A stretch of 64,000 nucleotides of DNA from Lophium mytilinum (GCA_010093605.1 MU004197.1:1541039-1605038); one strand, 5' to 3'; positions 41,815 to 56,500 are shown, counted from the first letter of the stretch. Notes: generated by a model not told the origin, from the letters alone. Made by a program: numbers and translations.

Positions 41815-42299
41815 GTATAAATATAGAAAAGGGCCTATATATTACTATATACTTAAACTTAAATAGATTAGTAAGTAAATTATTAAAATCTATAATAGCT
41901 AGTATAGTAGCTAACTAAAAAGTACTCTAAGTAATAGAAGGTAGATAGGGGGCTATAGAATTAGGTAGTTCTAATAATAGAACTATTAGTATACGTTCTA
42001 TAAATATATCTATAGATCTAGCTACTATACCTATATCTATAGTAATCTTAAATCTTAATAGATCTCTCTAGATATTATTATATATATAATAACCTCTTTT
42101 TATAATAGTAGGGCGGCCCTAATAATACTTAATAATAGTAGAATTAAGTACCTTATTAAAGGGGCTAAAAGGAATAGCTAGCTAATATACTCTAGGCTAA
42201 ATAAACTACTAATAGTAATCTATTTCTTCTAGTTATATATAGAGCACCGAATCTAGAGAGAAAAAAGTAGCGGCTACTTAGTATAGATAATTATAAAGA

Positions 42300-44150
42300 G
42301 TATAAGTATATAGTATACTATAGATAGAAGTAAAAGTCTAGATATAGTTACATAGGTTATATTTATTTAATTTTGCCTTTTTAATTTACTTCTTAAGGTA
42401 AATAAGTACCTATAGTATTACCTTTCTAATAAGATTATAAAACTTCTTTTTATTAACCTTATAATAAGTTTAGGCGTGCTATACTACTCTAAGGTTCTTA
42501 TACTTTACTTTAGTAGTAAGAATAAGGTTCTATATATTAAGGAGAATATTAAATAGATAGCTAGTTAATACCTAGAGAAAGCTCTTAAGCTAGCTATACG
42601 CACCTTTATTTTATAATATAATACTATAAGAAATTAAATTAGCATTATATACCTCTACTACTTCTTTATTTCTTAGTTATTCTTTAAGCTATACTCTTAT
42701 TCTCTTTAGTACTACTTATTTAGTATATATATAGACCCTATATAAAGTTTAGATATTAAATTTAAATATCTTAGTATTAAGAAAAAGTACTTATATAGTA
42801 CTAAAGTACCGCGCTATATAAGTATAGTAGCTAGCCTAATTCTATCTATATAGCTACTACTTATCCTCTATATACTTTACTAGGTTAGGGCGCTTTTTAT
42901 AGTTATTAAGTAGCTTATTCTAAGCCTCTTTAAATTAAGCTAGGACTTCTAGCTTTATTATAGCTATCTAATAGGTAATAAAGGCGCCCCTTTTCTCTTA
43001 TTTCTTCTTTTTAATAGCTTTCTTCTCTTTATCTAATATAGGTATAGGCGCAGGCAGCGCGCTACCTATAGTATACTTAGGTTTCTTCTTATATACCTTA
43101 GCTAGCTTAGTAATAATATTCTTTTTAATATACTATATATAGAGAAGGTATAGAACTCTTAGCTATTACTTATATAGTATATTTCTTAGAGTTTATTCTT
43201 TATCTATTAGAAAAATATATAGTATAATAGAATAGCGCTTAAAGAGCTTAAAGAGCTACTATACTATCTAGTTATAGTTTATCTTCTTTTCTTTTAGAAG
43301 GAAATAGTAACTAATTTTAAAGTTATTACTTATATAGGTAACGCCTATAATATAGAAAAAGAGTATACTAAATCTATTAGTCTTATAGGTATAATCTAAT
43401 AGTATAATATTATAGTTTAATTAGAGAATTTTAATAGAATCTAGGTATATAAAGAAGAGGTATTTAATCTAGTTCTACTTATTCTTTATAAAGTTATATA
43501 TATACTTTCTATTATAGCTATTAAATACTAGAAATATAGAGGTTTCTAATATATTAAGAAGCGCCTAGATAGGTATAAGGCTATTAAGAAGCTTCTTCTA
43601 CTACTATATACACTTATTTCTAATATCTATTAGAGTAATAGTTACCCCCTTTTTAAGTAGCTTTACGTGCGTTTCTATAGGCCTTATTCTACTTAATATA
43701 TTAGCTTAAATAGCTAGTTTATTAATACTAAGTACTTTCTATTACATGTAACTACTATTAATTTAAGTAGAGTAGAATAGTTATTATAAGAGGTCTTTAT
43801 TATCTTCTATAGCTATATATATTTACTATTAAAGCTAGAAGGCTACTAAGTAAGTATACTATTTATCTTATAGTCTACTCTATTAGTAGAGGTACTATAT
43901 ATATAGTTTATAGGCTCTATTATACCTCTAAAGTAGTATTTAAACTATACTTTTTTTACTTCTAGGCCCTTTTTATTCTTCTTTAAGTAGGTTTTTACTA
44001 AGCTATAGCTATACGCCTTTATATACTTTATAAGCGCATACTTAGCTTTCTTTAAAGAGTTATAAAACTACTATAGTAGTAGTAGAAGGTCTATAGTAAG
44101 TATATTATAGAGGTATAAAATAAGAATATAGTTATTTATAGCTACGCCGT
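42300..44150 (-). pseudogene. MULE (Mutator-like) transposase relic
   Basis: The reverse complement, read through stops, gives a recognisable Mutator-like transposase. The best match is at 43361-43396, encoding DYTYKTNRFSIL, preceded by a KYLFFIYLDSIKIL-like stretch and followed by FYIIGVTYISNNFKISYYFL and KEKKINYNWIV. This is the family pattern of hydrophobic residues, D-x-T-Y-K-T-N-R, a loop and I-V-G-V. Further downstream, IKKNIITKLAKVYKKK and EKRGAFITY match the C-terminal half of fungal MULEs. Many stop codons are TAG or TAA at former CAG, CAA or TGG codons, as RIP produces. The ends and inverted repeats could not be located. A link to the neighbouring MITE is possible, but no shared ends were found. 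Confidence 0.7.
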
Positions 44151-44154
44151 ATAT

Positions 44155-44373
44155 TATTAGATTTATAGCTAAGAAAAGAGTTATATTTCTATTAATAAGG
44201 TTGCGTAGAGAAGAGAGGCTTCGGCCATAAGCCTACTATATAGTTAAGTGCGCGCCGGTAGAACTCTAGGCGCTAGAAGAACTCTTAGCCTAGAGATTAT
44301 ATAATATCTATATATATAATAACTTCTAACCTTAATAACTACTAAAAGAATACTAAGAAATAATATAATATAT
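44155..44373 (-). repeat. LTR of gypsy A (left)
   Basis: It begins TATTAGATTTATAGCTAAGA (TG changed to TA by RIP) and ends before the polypurine-tract complement. It is about 219 bp and matches 58282-58520, except for an extra unit of about 18 bp (GGCGCCGGTAGAACCTTA) in the latter. Its right boundary is approximate. Confidence 0.7.
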
Positions 44374-45752
44374 ACCCTCTCTTTAAAAAACTAAGCTTCT
44401 ATAAGGACTTATAGAAAAAAGACTTACTATTTAAACTTATATATTAGATAGCTAATATAGATATAGCTTTATATATAGATAGAGTATGCTAATAAAACTA
44501 GTATAGGTAGGCATTCTTAATTAATTCTACTATCTAATAGCGGCGTAGAATCTTAGAGTATATTAGACTATTATAATAATATAGTAATATTCTAGAGGTT
44601 TTAAGTAGATAGAGTCTAGTCCTTTAGTTTAATAAAGTAAGCGGGCGGTTTAGGTTTCCGCGGGCTATAATAGTAGAAGTTAAAGACTTTATAGAGGCAG
44701 CCTTTAAAATTTCTAGATAGTTACTAGAATCTATATAGTTATATACTACTAATATAGTAAACTTTATACTATATATTATTATTCTTAATATATAAGTTAA
44801 TAATTTAAGTAACTATAAATTCTTCTATAGGTTTATTATTATCTTTATACTAGATTAGCTCTAGTAGTAGTATAGGTTCTAGCTAATTCTAGCCTTTAAT
44901 AGGCTTAGAAGTATCTAGCTATAATAAGAAAGAATAGAAGATATTATAGATCTTAGTATTAGATAGTAGATCTAATTAGAAAGCTACACCCTAATTAATA
45001 ACTTTATTAACGCGGAAGGGGCCTATAAACTTATTATCTAGCGCCTTCTTAGCGCGGTCTAGCTTAATATTCTTAGCGTTAAGCTAGACTATATTATTAA
45101 CGCATATATCCGCCGCGGCCTTCTAGTAGTAGTTAGCTTAGTAAGCCTATTCTTTCTAAGTCTATATAATGCAGTTTCTTAGATAGACCTTAATATTCTA
45201 TAGGCATTAAGCTATATTATTAGCTAGCTTACGCTTAATCTTCTTATTTTTAAATATCTTCTTATTATTAGTAGTAGGCGGTTTAAGCTCTAAATAAGAA
45301 GTATAGCTATAATTAGTAAAGAATAGTAATAGGCCCGTAGTAGCTAATATATAGGTATTTATAATAAGTTCTACTAAAAGTAGTAGATTATACTAATTAT
45401 TCTATATATAGTTAATATAGGCTTATAGATACTTCTTTATATTAGTATTAGTAATTTCTATCTAACTATCTATTTCCGGGTAAAAGGCAATAGACGTATT
45501 AAGTAATAATTATAACTAATAGTAGAGGTATTACTAGAATTTAGAAGTAAACTATATTTCTAGGTTACTAGTAATAGATACTAGTAGCCTATAGAGTTAA
45601 TAGATCTATTAAAAATAGACCTTAGTAAGCTTATCTACCTCTAGAAAAGTAATAGTAAGAAAGTAATATTCTTTTAAGAGTCTATTAATTATAACTAGTA
45701 TATAATAATACTTGCAGCTATAATACTTATAGATAGATAGATTAACTATATA

Positions 45753-45976
45753 TATTATAGTATAAACCTAGAATTATAATAATTACGTGCTAAGATTACG
45801 TGCCGCCTCTTATATAACCTAAGTAAAACGCTAGCCTAAGGCGCTAGGCTGTAGCCTATACGCCGGCGTTAAACTATAACCTCTTAAGAGCTTCTAGCTC
45901 TCTCTCTTCTTCTTAGCTTAGATTTTTATAATAGTTAATATACCTTATTACTTATATTATATTAGCCCCCTATATA
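45753..45976 (+). repeat. 5' LTR of nested chromodomain gypsy
   Basis: It begins TATTATAGTATAAACCTAGA (originally probably TG) and ends AGCCCCCTATATA (CA changed to TA). It contains a promoter-like CTTATATAACC. It is 224 bp, the same length as the 3' copy. Confidence 0.88.
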
Positions 45977-46429
45977 ATCTAAGCTTACTCTTCTATACTT
46001 AGAATCTTATTAATTTTTTCTAGAACTCTATTATAAGATCTAGGCATTTTTACTAAAACTAATTAAATACTCTTCTACCGGCCTAGCTATATAGCTACGC
46101 GCGGCACCTAAATCTAATCTAGTAGACTATAATCTAGTACCGCCTTCTTTAAATAAGCTAGTTAATCTAATAGCTAGGCTTTAAGATAATCTAAAGACTC
46201 TAGGCACTATAAGTAGTACTAATCTAAATACTTTAGAATATACTTCTATAACTCTATTAACTACTAGTAATAAGAAAGCCCGCTATACTATGCGCCTTGC
46301 GCACTTTTAAGGTGTAGTAAAAGGCTCTTTTATACTAGCTATTATTTCTAGCTCCTAGTATAGAACTAGAAAACTAATTCTAAATATCTAAAAAGAAACC
46401 TAAGCCTTCTTATAGACTATAGATAATAC

Positions 46430-46519
46430 TTAGCGCGCTAATACCTAGCGCGCTAATATCTAGCGCGCCGATACCTAGTATACTAACGCCTAGCGCGCTA
46501 ATATCTAGCGCCTAGAATA
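46430..46519 (+). repeat. 15-bp tandem repeat in gag relic
   Basis: Six copies of CTAGCGCGCTAATAC, with variation, lie head to tail. CpG-rich GCGCGC cores survive in a RIP-mutated setting because CpG is not the preferred target here. The repeat would have encoded a pentapeptide repeat in the gag region. Confidence 0.7.
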
Positions 46520-49051
46520 CTTAGTAGATAAATAAGTTAATGCTACTAGAACCTTAAACTAGAATATTACTAATAAACTTAATCTAGACTATAACTCTAA
46601 TAATAAAGGCGGCTTTATAACGCCTAGTATAAATATTCTAGGTAAGCGTGCTATTTAATTTATTATAGAAGATAATATATATAAACCTTAAGCTAGTACT
46701 AGTAAGCTATACGCCTTTTATTACTAAGTCTCTATAGCGGACTAATAAGCCTCTATTCTAGTTATACGCTATAAGACTAAGTAGGTTCTAGATACTAAAC
46801 CTAAGTATATAAATATTCTAGAGAAACTATAAGAAACTAACCTATAGCGCTATATATAGCTACTAGTCTAGCTTCTTAACTATTATAGTAATAGTACTAT
46901 AACTATTAATACTATAGTTACTAATAAGATAGAGTTTACCGCTATAGTAAATAAGAATAACTTAGTATAGTAGAAGTCCTTCTAGAAGCTCTATATAGAG
47001 TATAAAGTAGGCTTTAAAAAAGCTAATAAAAAAGATAAGCTCTATAATAACCTCTAGAATAAGTACTAGAAGTATAAGTAAGATACCTCTAATAATACTA
47101 CTATAGTAGAATAAGAATTAAAGGCCTATTATACTAAGTAGCTATAGTAAGTTATAAGTAGTTATTAGGCTAACCTTAAGCTTAACTAGATGCGCCTATA
47201 CTATAATTACTAGTATAGTAAGTACTAGACTCTTAAAGAGATATATAAGAAGCTTACTACTTAAATTAAAAAGCTTAAATAGCAGCTTTATTAATAGGCT
47301 TACCTATAGCCCTTAGACTCTAACTATAATTTAAATAATAATAATAGTACCCGCTCTTCTATACCTATAATACTAGTTTACTATTATTCTATTAGCTAGC
47401 CCCTATAGTTTAATCCTATTAAGAGTAAGTCCGCTACTCTATTTATACCTATTTAGGATGCCGGCGCGTATATAGTAATATCTTACTACTCTAATCTAGA
47501 TAAGTTTAGTAGTAGTAATAAGAATAAGCTATTCTACTAGTAGTAGTATATATAGATACTTAGTAAGCTAGATATCTACGCACTACTATATACTACTACT
47601 AATTATTATATAGTTTATATCCGTAATAGGCTTAAAGATAAAGTATTTAATATAATCTTCTACCGCGCTAAATCTAATAATAATAAGCTATACCTCTCTA
47701 TAGAAGAACTAATTAATAATCTTAATAAGGTTTATAGACCTTTTAATAAAGTAGTAGACGCGCGTACTAATTTATATAATAGTAAGTTTATATAGAAGAA
47801 AGATAAGCGTATTATAACCTAGGTAGAATACTTTAATACTAGTATAGCCTCCCTCTATTTTAAAGACCTTAAGAAGATCTACTATATATAGCGTAACCTT
47901 ACTAATAGCCTTAAGTATAAGGCCGCTAATAAATAAGACACTAATATAATAACTTTTATTACATTCCTCTAGACTTTAGAATTATAACTTAATATTATTA
48001 AACTAAATAAAGATACCTAGAAGAATAAGAAGACCTTTAAGTCTATACGCAATAACTATAAAACTATAGGTAGTAGCTTAACTACGCCTTACTATCTACT
48101 ACTTACTAACGCTAAGTATATATCTAAGAATAATACTAGTAATACTATCTCTAGTACCGCTACTACTACTACCGCAAATAACTCTTCTAGCCCCTTTAGT
48201 TGCGACCGCTATACTATTACGCGCCTTAAGTAGCTTAGACGTTACTAGAACTATCTAAAGTATAGATATATAGCTAATAGTAATACCCTATATATTAAAT
48301 AATAGCTAGTTACTATCTATAAGGTTAGCGGTCTTACTAATAAAATTAGCCTTACTAGCGTTAATATTAGCGCTATAAATACTAGCTCTACCTATAATAA
48401 GATAATAGAAAATGCCTAGTTTTTAGTAATAGTTACTACTAAGAACCTCTAATAGCCTTTAATAATAAGAAATTAAAAGCAGTTATAGATAGAATTACTA
48501 TTTTAGAATAAGAAATTAAGCCGGTTATTATGCGTATATCTACTCTTACACCGCAGCTAGTTAATAGTAAATAGTTTAGCTTCTTAGGTAGAATCCTCTA
48601 ATCTAATTCTATTTCTAACTTTTTTACTACTAAGATTCTTTTTAATATAGAATTAGGCTCTTAATTTCTTTATTTAAAGACTGTACGCCTTTATAAGATA
48701 TCTACCTAACTCTTTTTATAACCTATTATTCTTAAGCTTACTAATAGTAAGCCCTCTATTATACTAGACTATATAGTAGATATTACCTTCTATATAAATA
48801 ACTACTATAATACTATTACCTACTATATTACTAATACTAGATAATATAATATAATTCTAGGCATACTCTAGCTATAGCTTTATAACCCTACTATTAGTTT
48901 TAGAAAGATATAACTTATCTTCTAGTCTAACTACTATATATCTAATTACCTCTATTATAGTAGGCTAGTTATTATAAAGAGCCTTATCTATTTAAAATAT
49001 ATTAAAATTAAACTATACTAGAATCTAGATAATTTCTATAGCTCTTAATAT

Positions 49052-49105
49052 AACTCTAACTCTAACCCTAACTCTAACTCTAACTCTAACTCTAACCTTA
49101 ACTCT
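49052..49105 (+). repeat. Hexamer tandem repeat (AACTCT) in pol relic
   Basis: About nine copies of AACTCT, with CCT or CTT variants, encode alternating Asn-Ser in the plus frame. They lie between the protease and reverse transcriptase regions and probably formed a linker. Confidence 0.75.
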
Positions 49106-52100
49106 ATTATTAAAGGGTCTAATAATACTAAAGACTCCCCTTAGCTTAACTATAATAGAAAACCTCTTCCTCCTAAACTAGTTCTACTAGATAAACTACC
49201 TAAATATAATATTTAGTTTATCTCTATATACGCCTATTCTACTATAGTAAAATAAAATAAGAACGTAGTAATAACTATTACTTTATAAGACTTTAAGTAA
49301 TTAGACTAGCCTAATAAAATAGATAAGTAACACGCCTATAGGCGCTAGATAGTAAACCTTATAGGCGTTACTATAGAAGACTACTATTAATTTAAAAAGA
49401 AGATAACTAAATTACCTTATACTAAAGATTAGCTATAGTAGAAAGTTCTACCTTTTTTCTACTAGATTTTAGACGCCTTTAATCTATAAGTAGTAAATAA
49501 ACTACTACTATATAGGCCTAGTATAGACTATACTATTAACTTTAAAGACCTAAATATAAAACTACTAGTCCCGCGTTAGTATAGCCTTTCCTATAATAAA
49601 TTATAGGCTATTAAAGCTTATATTAATAAAATACTTAGTAAAAGCTTTATCTATTCTAGTATATTACTCTTTATAGCGCTAGTTATTATTATCTATAAAC
49701 TAGGCGGAGAACTCCGCATCTATATTAATTACTGCTTACTAAATAAAATTATAATTAAGGATAGAAACGCTCCCTCTCTTCTATATAATATAATTACGTA
49801 ACTTTATAAAGCTAAGATATACTCTATCTTTAATATTATCGCCGCCTTTAATAATATCCGCGTTAAGAATAGTAATTAACCTAAGATAGCGTTCTATACT
49901 TAATATAGCGTCTTTAAGTTTAATATTATACCTTTTAGCTTATATAACGCGCCCGGAATATTCTAATTCTTTATTAATTTTATACTTTATCTATATCTAG
50001 ATATCTACTATATAGCCTATATAGATAATATCCTTATATATAGTAATAATAAGAAAGACTATAAGAAAGACTATATAAATATTCTTACTACCCTATATAA
50101 TATAGAACTCTATCTTAATATTAATAAGTATTACTTCTTAGTTAAGAAAGTTAAATATCTAGGCCTAATTATTACGCCTAATAGAATAGAAATAGACCCC
50201 GCTAAAGTTAGCGCTATTTAAAATTAGAAGCTACTCTATACTATTAAGAATATATAATTCTTTCTTAGCTTCTATAACTTCTATAGGTAATTTATTACTA
50301 GCTATTTATAGATTACTACTCTACTTATAGAACTTACTAAGAAAACTATAGAATAAAGTAACTTTCTACTACTTACTAATAGCCTAGCAGCTTAAGCCTT
50401 TAAGAAGCTTAAAGCCTTATTTCTAATAGCCCTAGTTCTTACCTATTTTAACCTAGACCTAGACTATATTTTTAAGACTAACGCCTTAGACTATATTATA
50501 GCTGCTATTCTCTTATAATATAGACTAGATAGAATTCTATATTCTATTACCTTCCTCTTAAAGAAGATAACCCCTACTAAGTGCAACTATAAGATCTATA
50601 ATAAGAAACTACTCGCTATTATCTAAGCCTTTAAGAAATAGTAATCTAAGCTTACTAGTATTATTAAACCTACGCTTATATAGATAGACTATAAGAATCT
50701 AGAATACTTTATATCTTTTAAGTAGTTAAATTACTATTAAGCCTAATAGGCTAAATATCTTTCTTAATTTAACTTTATTCTAAACTAGTAACTAGGTAAG
50801 TAGTTAACTAAGCCTAATAGCCTTACTTATAGGCCTAGTAATATTCTAGATAATCTAAATAATCCTAGAATAATGCATTAAATGCAAACTATTTTAAAAA
50901 AGAGAAACCTACTAAATAGTATATACTAAGCCCTTTAACTAGCTAGTATACTACTAAATAAATAGAAAGTTCTAGTTATTAGAATAGCCTAGCTTATATA
51001 TAAAGTAGCTAAATAGCACCTAACTAATATTTCTTATATTATTCTAGCCACTAATAGAACTAGAGAAAAGAGACGCTTAACTAAGGCTATAGCTAACTAT
51101 AGTAAGTTAGATAAAGATCCACGCAACGCTACCCCGGACGTTACTGCGTTAATCGCCCCTAATATTGCCGCGTTAATTGCCCCTAAACCTGCACCTATAG
51201 ATTCTACTACTAAAAAAGAAGTACTAAAGGTATCTAAGCCTAGTAATAAGTTAGATAAGGACTTACTAGGGGACTATACTAATAATACTACTATTTAGTA
51301 GATTAATTAAGTATATATAGAAAATAATATTCTCTAGCATATTATATATATAAAGGAAATAGATAAATAATATATTCTACTTAAACTTATTTAGAAATAA
51401 GAAATTAAAATTAAGCTTAGTAACTATAAGATCTATAAAAATAGGCTATTTATTAATAGCCGCTTATATATTCTATATAATATAAAGCTCTATATATAGT
51501 TAATTAAGAAAGCCTATAACTCTCTTTCTAGAGGCTATACTAGAAGAAACTCCCTCTACTATTACCTCTTCTTCTAGTACTACTAGCCTAGTATTATAAA
51601 CTCTATAGCTATATATATTAATACCTATTTTATATATAGATATATAAAGATTTATAAAGAAGGTAAATATAGCTTACTTAAGCCGCTGCCTATTCTAAAC
51701 TAATACTAGATAGATATATCTATTAATTTTATTACTAAGTTACCCTCTTATATAGTTAAGGGCTATATATACTAATATATTATAGTAGTTATTAACTAGC
51801 TATCTAAGAAGTATAAGTTTATTCCTCTAGACTCTATAGAGCTAGAAGACGTCGCGTAAGCCTTTATTAACTAGATTTAGCGTAAAGAAGGCTATCTAGA
51901 CTATATTATATCTAACTATAGAGTATAGTTTATATTTTTCTTTTAGAAATACCTATATAAATGCGTAGAAATATATCTAAAGCTATCTACTATAGCCTAC
52001 TTAGAAACTAATAGATAGATAGAGATTATTAATATAGGCCTTAAGTAGTACCTATATGCTTATATCTATTACCTATAGAATAATTAGGTAAACCTTATTA

Positions 52101-53292
52101 CCTTTACTAAGTTTAAAGCTAACGCAGATATTAACTAATCTACTAGCGTCTCCCTCTTTAAGGCTACTAAAGAATACATGCTAAGAAGTAGCCTTAAACC
52201 CTCTTTATAAGGAATTATTATACTAGAGCCCTAAAAATAAGGTATAGACGCTACTAAGAAGCTTATTATATAAATTTATAACCTACGTAAGTTTCTTAAA
52301 GATAAACTATATTAGAACTAATCTAAAATAAAGAAACTAGCTAACTAGAACTGCTTACTAGCCTCTAAGTTTAAAGTTAATAATATAGTTATACTTAATA
52401 CTAAGAATATCTATACTATATAACTAAGTAAGTCTTTTAACTATAAGAATTTTAGTTTCTTCTATATAACACGTGTTATTAATAATATAGTATATAAGCT
52501 AGAACTTTCTAAGTCTATAAAAGAAATCTTTTCTATATTCTACCTATAGCTACTCTATTAAATTAATAAGAATCTGCCCCTTCTAGAATAATATCTAGAA
52601 CCTCTATCTATACTTAAGATAGAAGAAGATAGCTTTATAGGGTAGTACTATATTAATAAAGTCCTTAATTCTAGATTTAACAGCCGCTAACTAGATCTAT
52701 ATATAGGTAAGAAACTATACCTTATATATAAGATAGCCTAGACTAGTTATAATAATACCTAGCCTAAATAGAAATCTTACTAGAATATAGATAGCTATAA
52801 TAAACTCCTTATAGAGTATTATAATAAGTATAGCCTTAAAGTAGAACCTTATTTAATATTTAGCACATCTAAATAGAAAGTTATAAAGATAATAAATAAG
52901 AGTATAAGCGCTACTGCGGCAATAGTAGGCCTATAGAATATTCTTAGTACTAGCCTAAGTAAGTATAAATAGCAACCTTATTAGGTAGCTAAGTTATTTT
53001 ATAAGAAGGCTATTCTATATAGGCAACCTAAAGTAGAACTCTAATAGATAGAAGCTAATAATAGGCCTTAGGTTAATTTATATAGCCCGCTTGCAGCGCT
53101 TAAAAATAAATATAAGAATAAATATAATAATAGAAATAATAGAAATAATAAATATAGTAAGACTATAGATAATAGTAGGTATATAAATAGTAAGGCTATA
53201 TAAGCGGCTTAATAGAAATAGAATAGAAAGAATAGAGAAGCTATAATATATTATAAGTCTTATAGAACTTTAGCTTTTAAAGGGGGAGATAG

Positions 53293-53516
53293 TATTATAG
53301 TATAAACCTAGAATTATAATAATTATATACTAAGGTTATATACCGCCCCTTATATAACCTAAGTAAAACGCTAGCCTAAAGCGCTAGGCTATAGCCCGTG
53401 CGCCGGCGTTAAACTATAACCTCTTAAGAGCTTCTAGCTCTTTCTCTTCTCCTTAGCTTAGATTTTTATAATAGTTAATATACCTTATTACTTATATTAT
53501 ATTAGCCCCCTATATA
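53293..53516 (+). repeat. 3' LTR of nested chromodomain gypsy
   Basis: This is a 224-bp copy of the 5' LTR. The differences are transitions in both directions (5' ACGTGC versus 3' ATATAC, but 5' CTGTAGCCTATACG versus 3' CTATAGCCCGTGCG), so each copy was mutated independently after insertion. Confidence 0.88.
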
Positions 53517-56500
53517 TAGTCTATAGTAATATTACACTAGTAATAGAAAGAAATAAGTAAGGGGTATAGAAAGCCCTACTTAGTAAAGTTAGAGGGCTTA
53601 ATATTATAGTAACGCTAATAGGTATTAATATATATTATAATTAATTTAGTAAACCTAGGCTAGTAGTAGCTAGGGTAAATCTATTATAGATAATTAGCGT
53701 AGCCCCTATATTCTGCGCTAGTATAGTTATAGTCTAGCTATAAGATTCTTAGCTATAGTGTAGCTAATTATAGTATAAATAGTTATCTAGATTTCTTATA
53801 GAGGACCTATAGCTTATTATTAGCAACCTCTAGCTTACTTATTAATAGCTAGACGCGCTTATCTTTTAAAATATCGCGTGGCAGCTTTTAATTACCGCGC
53901 TACTTAAGCGCTATAATGCGGTAGACTAGGTAGTTATCTAACTTATTATTAGAATTATTACCCTATTCTTAGAAAGTATTTTTATCTATATTATAGGCCT
54001 CTTTAATAAGTTTATATAGGGGCCGGGTATAATTTATAATGCCTATAGTATAAATATAGAGTTTCTTTAATACTTTAGAGGTAAGGTTCTTTATCTTAAT
54101 TATAGTTTACTACTAAAATAGAAATTATTTATTATTATTAGATTATAGAAGGTTCTAGCTATAACGCGTAAGACTATCTAGTTTAGTTTCTAGGCGGCCA
54201 GGCCGGTATATTAGAACGTAATTAATTTCTAAAAGAATCTATAGCTAGTATATCTATTACTAATTAAGCTATTACATAGTTATAAAGTATAGTAGATTTT
54301 AGTAATCTATTAGTACTTAGATAGGGTTCTAGTATCTATTACCTTAGTACTATAGTTTCTATTCTTTAAAGGTAAGAATAATAGTAAGTAACTTCTTATT
54401 ATAGATTTTATAGTTATACTCTACTAGTATTATCTTATAGAAGTAAAAGGCAACTAGATACTATATACTATTATTATATAGCTATAAGAATACGCCCGCG
54501 GCTATATAGTTAGATGCATCTATTTTAATATATAATTTTCTATTTAGATTAAAGTATTTAAAATAGGGCGTAGTAGTAAATACTATTTTAAGGTTATTAA
54601 AGGCCTTTTAGCAGCTTAATATTTATTTAAAATAGATACGCCCGTTTAGTTCCTTCTATAAGAGGTTAGTAAGCGGCTTATATAGTTATAAGAAGCCTTA
54701 AATAAATTACCTATAGAAGTTAGCTAAGTCTAAAAAGGCCTAAACATCCTTAAGGTATATAGAAGTAGCCTATTTAGTAATAGCTTTAACTTTCTCTAGA
54801 TCTATCTTAATGCCCTTAGTTATAATAATAAGGCTAAGATATTTAATACGCTTAATAAGGAATTTACACTTATTAATATTAAGAAAGAGGCCTATCTTAT
54901 ATAGTTAGTTAAGGACTTTCTATATATAGGTAATATAGTTCTTTTTAGTTTTATTTATAAATACTAGTATATTATCTATATAAGCTAAATAGAAGTTATC
55001 TAGATATTTATATAATATATTATTAATAAATATTTAAAAGGTGCTAGGCCTATTATATATACTAAATTTTAAGACTTTAGATTAGAATATTCTATACTAT
55101 ATAATAAACACTATTTTCTATTTATTACTAGGCTTAATATATATATAATTAAAGGCGGAAATAATATTTAATTTAGTATACTATTTAGCTTTATAGAGGC
55201 AGTTAAGCGTCTTCTAGATAATTAGAATTAAGTATTAATTCTTTATAGTAATAGTATTAAGGCCGCGATAGTTAATATAAAACTAGTAGGTTCTATCTAG
55301 TTTCTTAATAAGAAGTACAGGCGCGTGTATAGAAAAGTTGCTATTCTTAATAAAACTATTATCTAGTAGCTTCTAGAGTTTATTATAGATAATACGGTTT
55401 TTTTCCTCTAATACTGCTCGGGTCTTATATTTAGGCAGTAGCGCGTCTAGCTATAGAAGAATTATATAGTTATAGTTATAGTATAGGGGTAGATTTTCTA
55501 CTTCTTATTATAACTATATATTAATCTAAGAATAGAAATGCTTATCTAACTATTTCTATAGTTTATTAGATAAATACATTCTTTACTTCTTTATAAACTT
55601 ATTATATTTATTAACTAATAAGGCGTAGAGCTTAAGTATACTATCCCCTTCTAGAACGCTTATAATATATTCTATTATAGGTATATTAAATAAGAAGTTA
55701 TCTAGTATAGGGATAAACTCTAGCCTATAGATCTAAATAAGGTCTTTAGGCTTAGTATAGTAAATATAGCGTTCTATAGAACTAATAGATATTATAAATA
55801 GAAATATAGACTAAAGTTTAACTAGCCTAGCGGGTTATATAGCGCCCTTATAGAAAATCTTTATAGATATACTATTACTATAGTAGTATAGATTATAGCA
55901 TTATAATTAATAGAAGTAAAAGCTTTTCTTAATAAAGTTAATTTCTAGATTATAGGTTTTATACTAATCTATTCTAAAAACTATAGGTATATAGCCTAGG
56001 TCTATAATATAGTAGACTAGTTACTCTATATAAAAGCCTATAGTAATATTAATAATTACCGCGTGTATAATAGATTATAAGGAGTTAGAATTATTAATAT
56101 ATATTAAGTAGTAAGGGGAATTAAGAGAGATATAATAGATTTTATATTTACGCGTAAATAATTAATTAATAAAAGAGAATATTATACTATTATTAGAGAG
56201 AGAGTAAGTATAAATAATTTAATTACTATCTAAGGCTATAGAATAAGAAAGTAAGTACTAACTACCTTTCTTTAGCTAGAGCTTTATAATATTATACTAA
56301 GTATATATAATAGCTATAGCGGAAATATAAAGTTCTAGCTAGCTCTTATTATTTTTAATATACTCTAGCACCTCTTATAGCTAGAAATAGGTATTAAGCT
56401 AGGGTAGAGGTTCTACTACCTTCTTTATTTAGTACTTTTTAGGTATCCTATATTTAGTATTCTTATAGCGGCTTTTATATAGTTTCTAGTTCTTTCTTTA

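Larger units (their letters stand above)
45753..53516 (+). mobile_element. Complete but dead chromodomain Ty3/gypsy retrotransposon
   Basis: This 7,764-bp element has two 224-bp LTRs (45753-45976, 53293-53516) and a polypurine tract AAAGGGGGAGAT directly before the 3' LTR. Relics appear in canonical order: gag with a 15-bp tandem repeat (46430-46519); protease end ILGI-x-WL-x-LYNPTISF (about 48850-48905); RT with GGELRIYINY, KAKIYSIFNI-AAFNNIRVK and Y-I-D-N at 50018-50029; RNase H (VKYLGLIITPNRIEIDPAKV, about 50150); integrase (ISINFITKLPSYIVKGYIY, YLETNRQIEIINIGLKQYL, 51480-52180); and a chromodomain-like tail (KVLNSRFN, about 52650-52800). All frames are broken by RIP. It inserted between the RNase H and integrase parts of gypsy A; the target duplication is hidden in a TA run. 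Confidence 0.9.

Noticed and set aside
41050-42300. Possible further transposon between the MITE and the MULE core
   Set aside because: The sequence is too heavily mutated to read; no ends or conserved motifs were found, so it is left as part of the RIP island.
46430-46519. CRISPR-like repeat array
   Set aside because: The repeats are contiguous 15-mers without spacers, in a fungal retrotransposon relic.
49052-49105. CTAACT/CTAACC hexamer run resembling a degenerate telomere repeat
   Set aside because: It lies inside the pol region of the nested retrotransposon and reads as an in-frame Asn-Ser repeat between protease and reverse transcriptase; the dominant unit is AACTCT, not CCCTAA.
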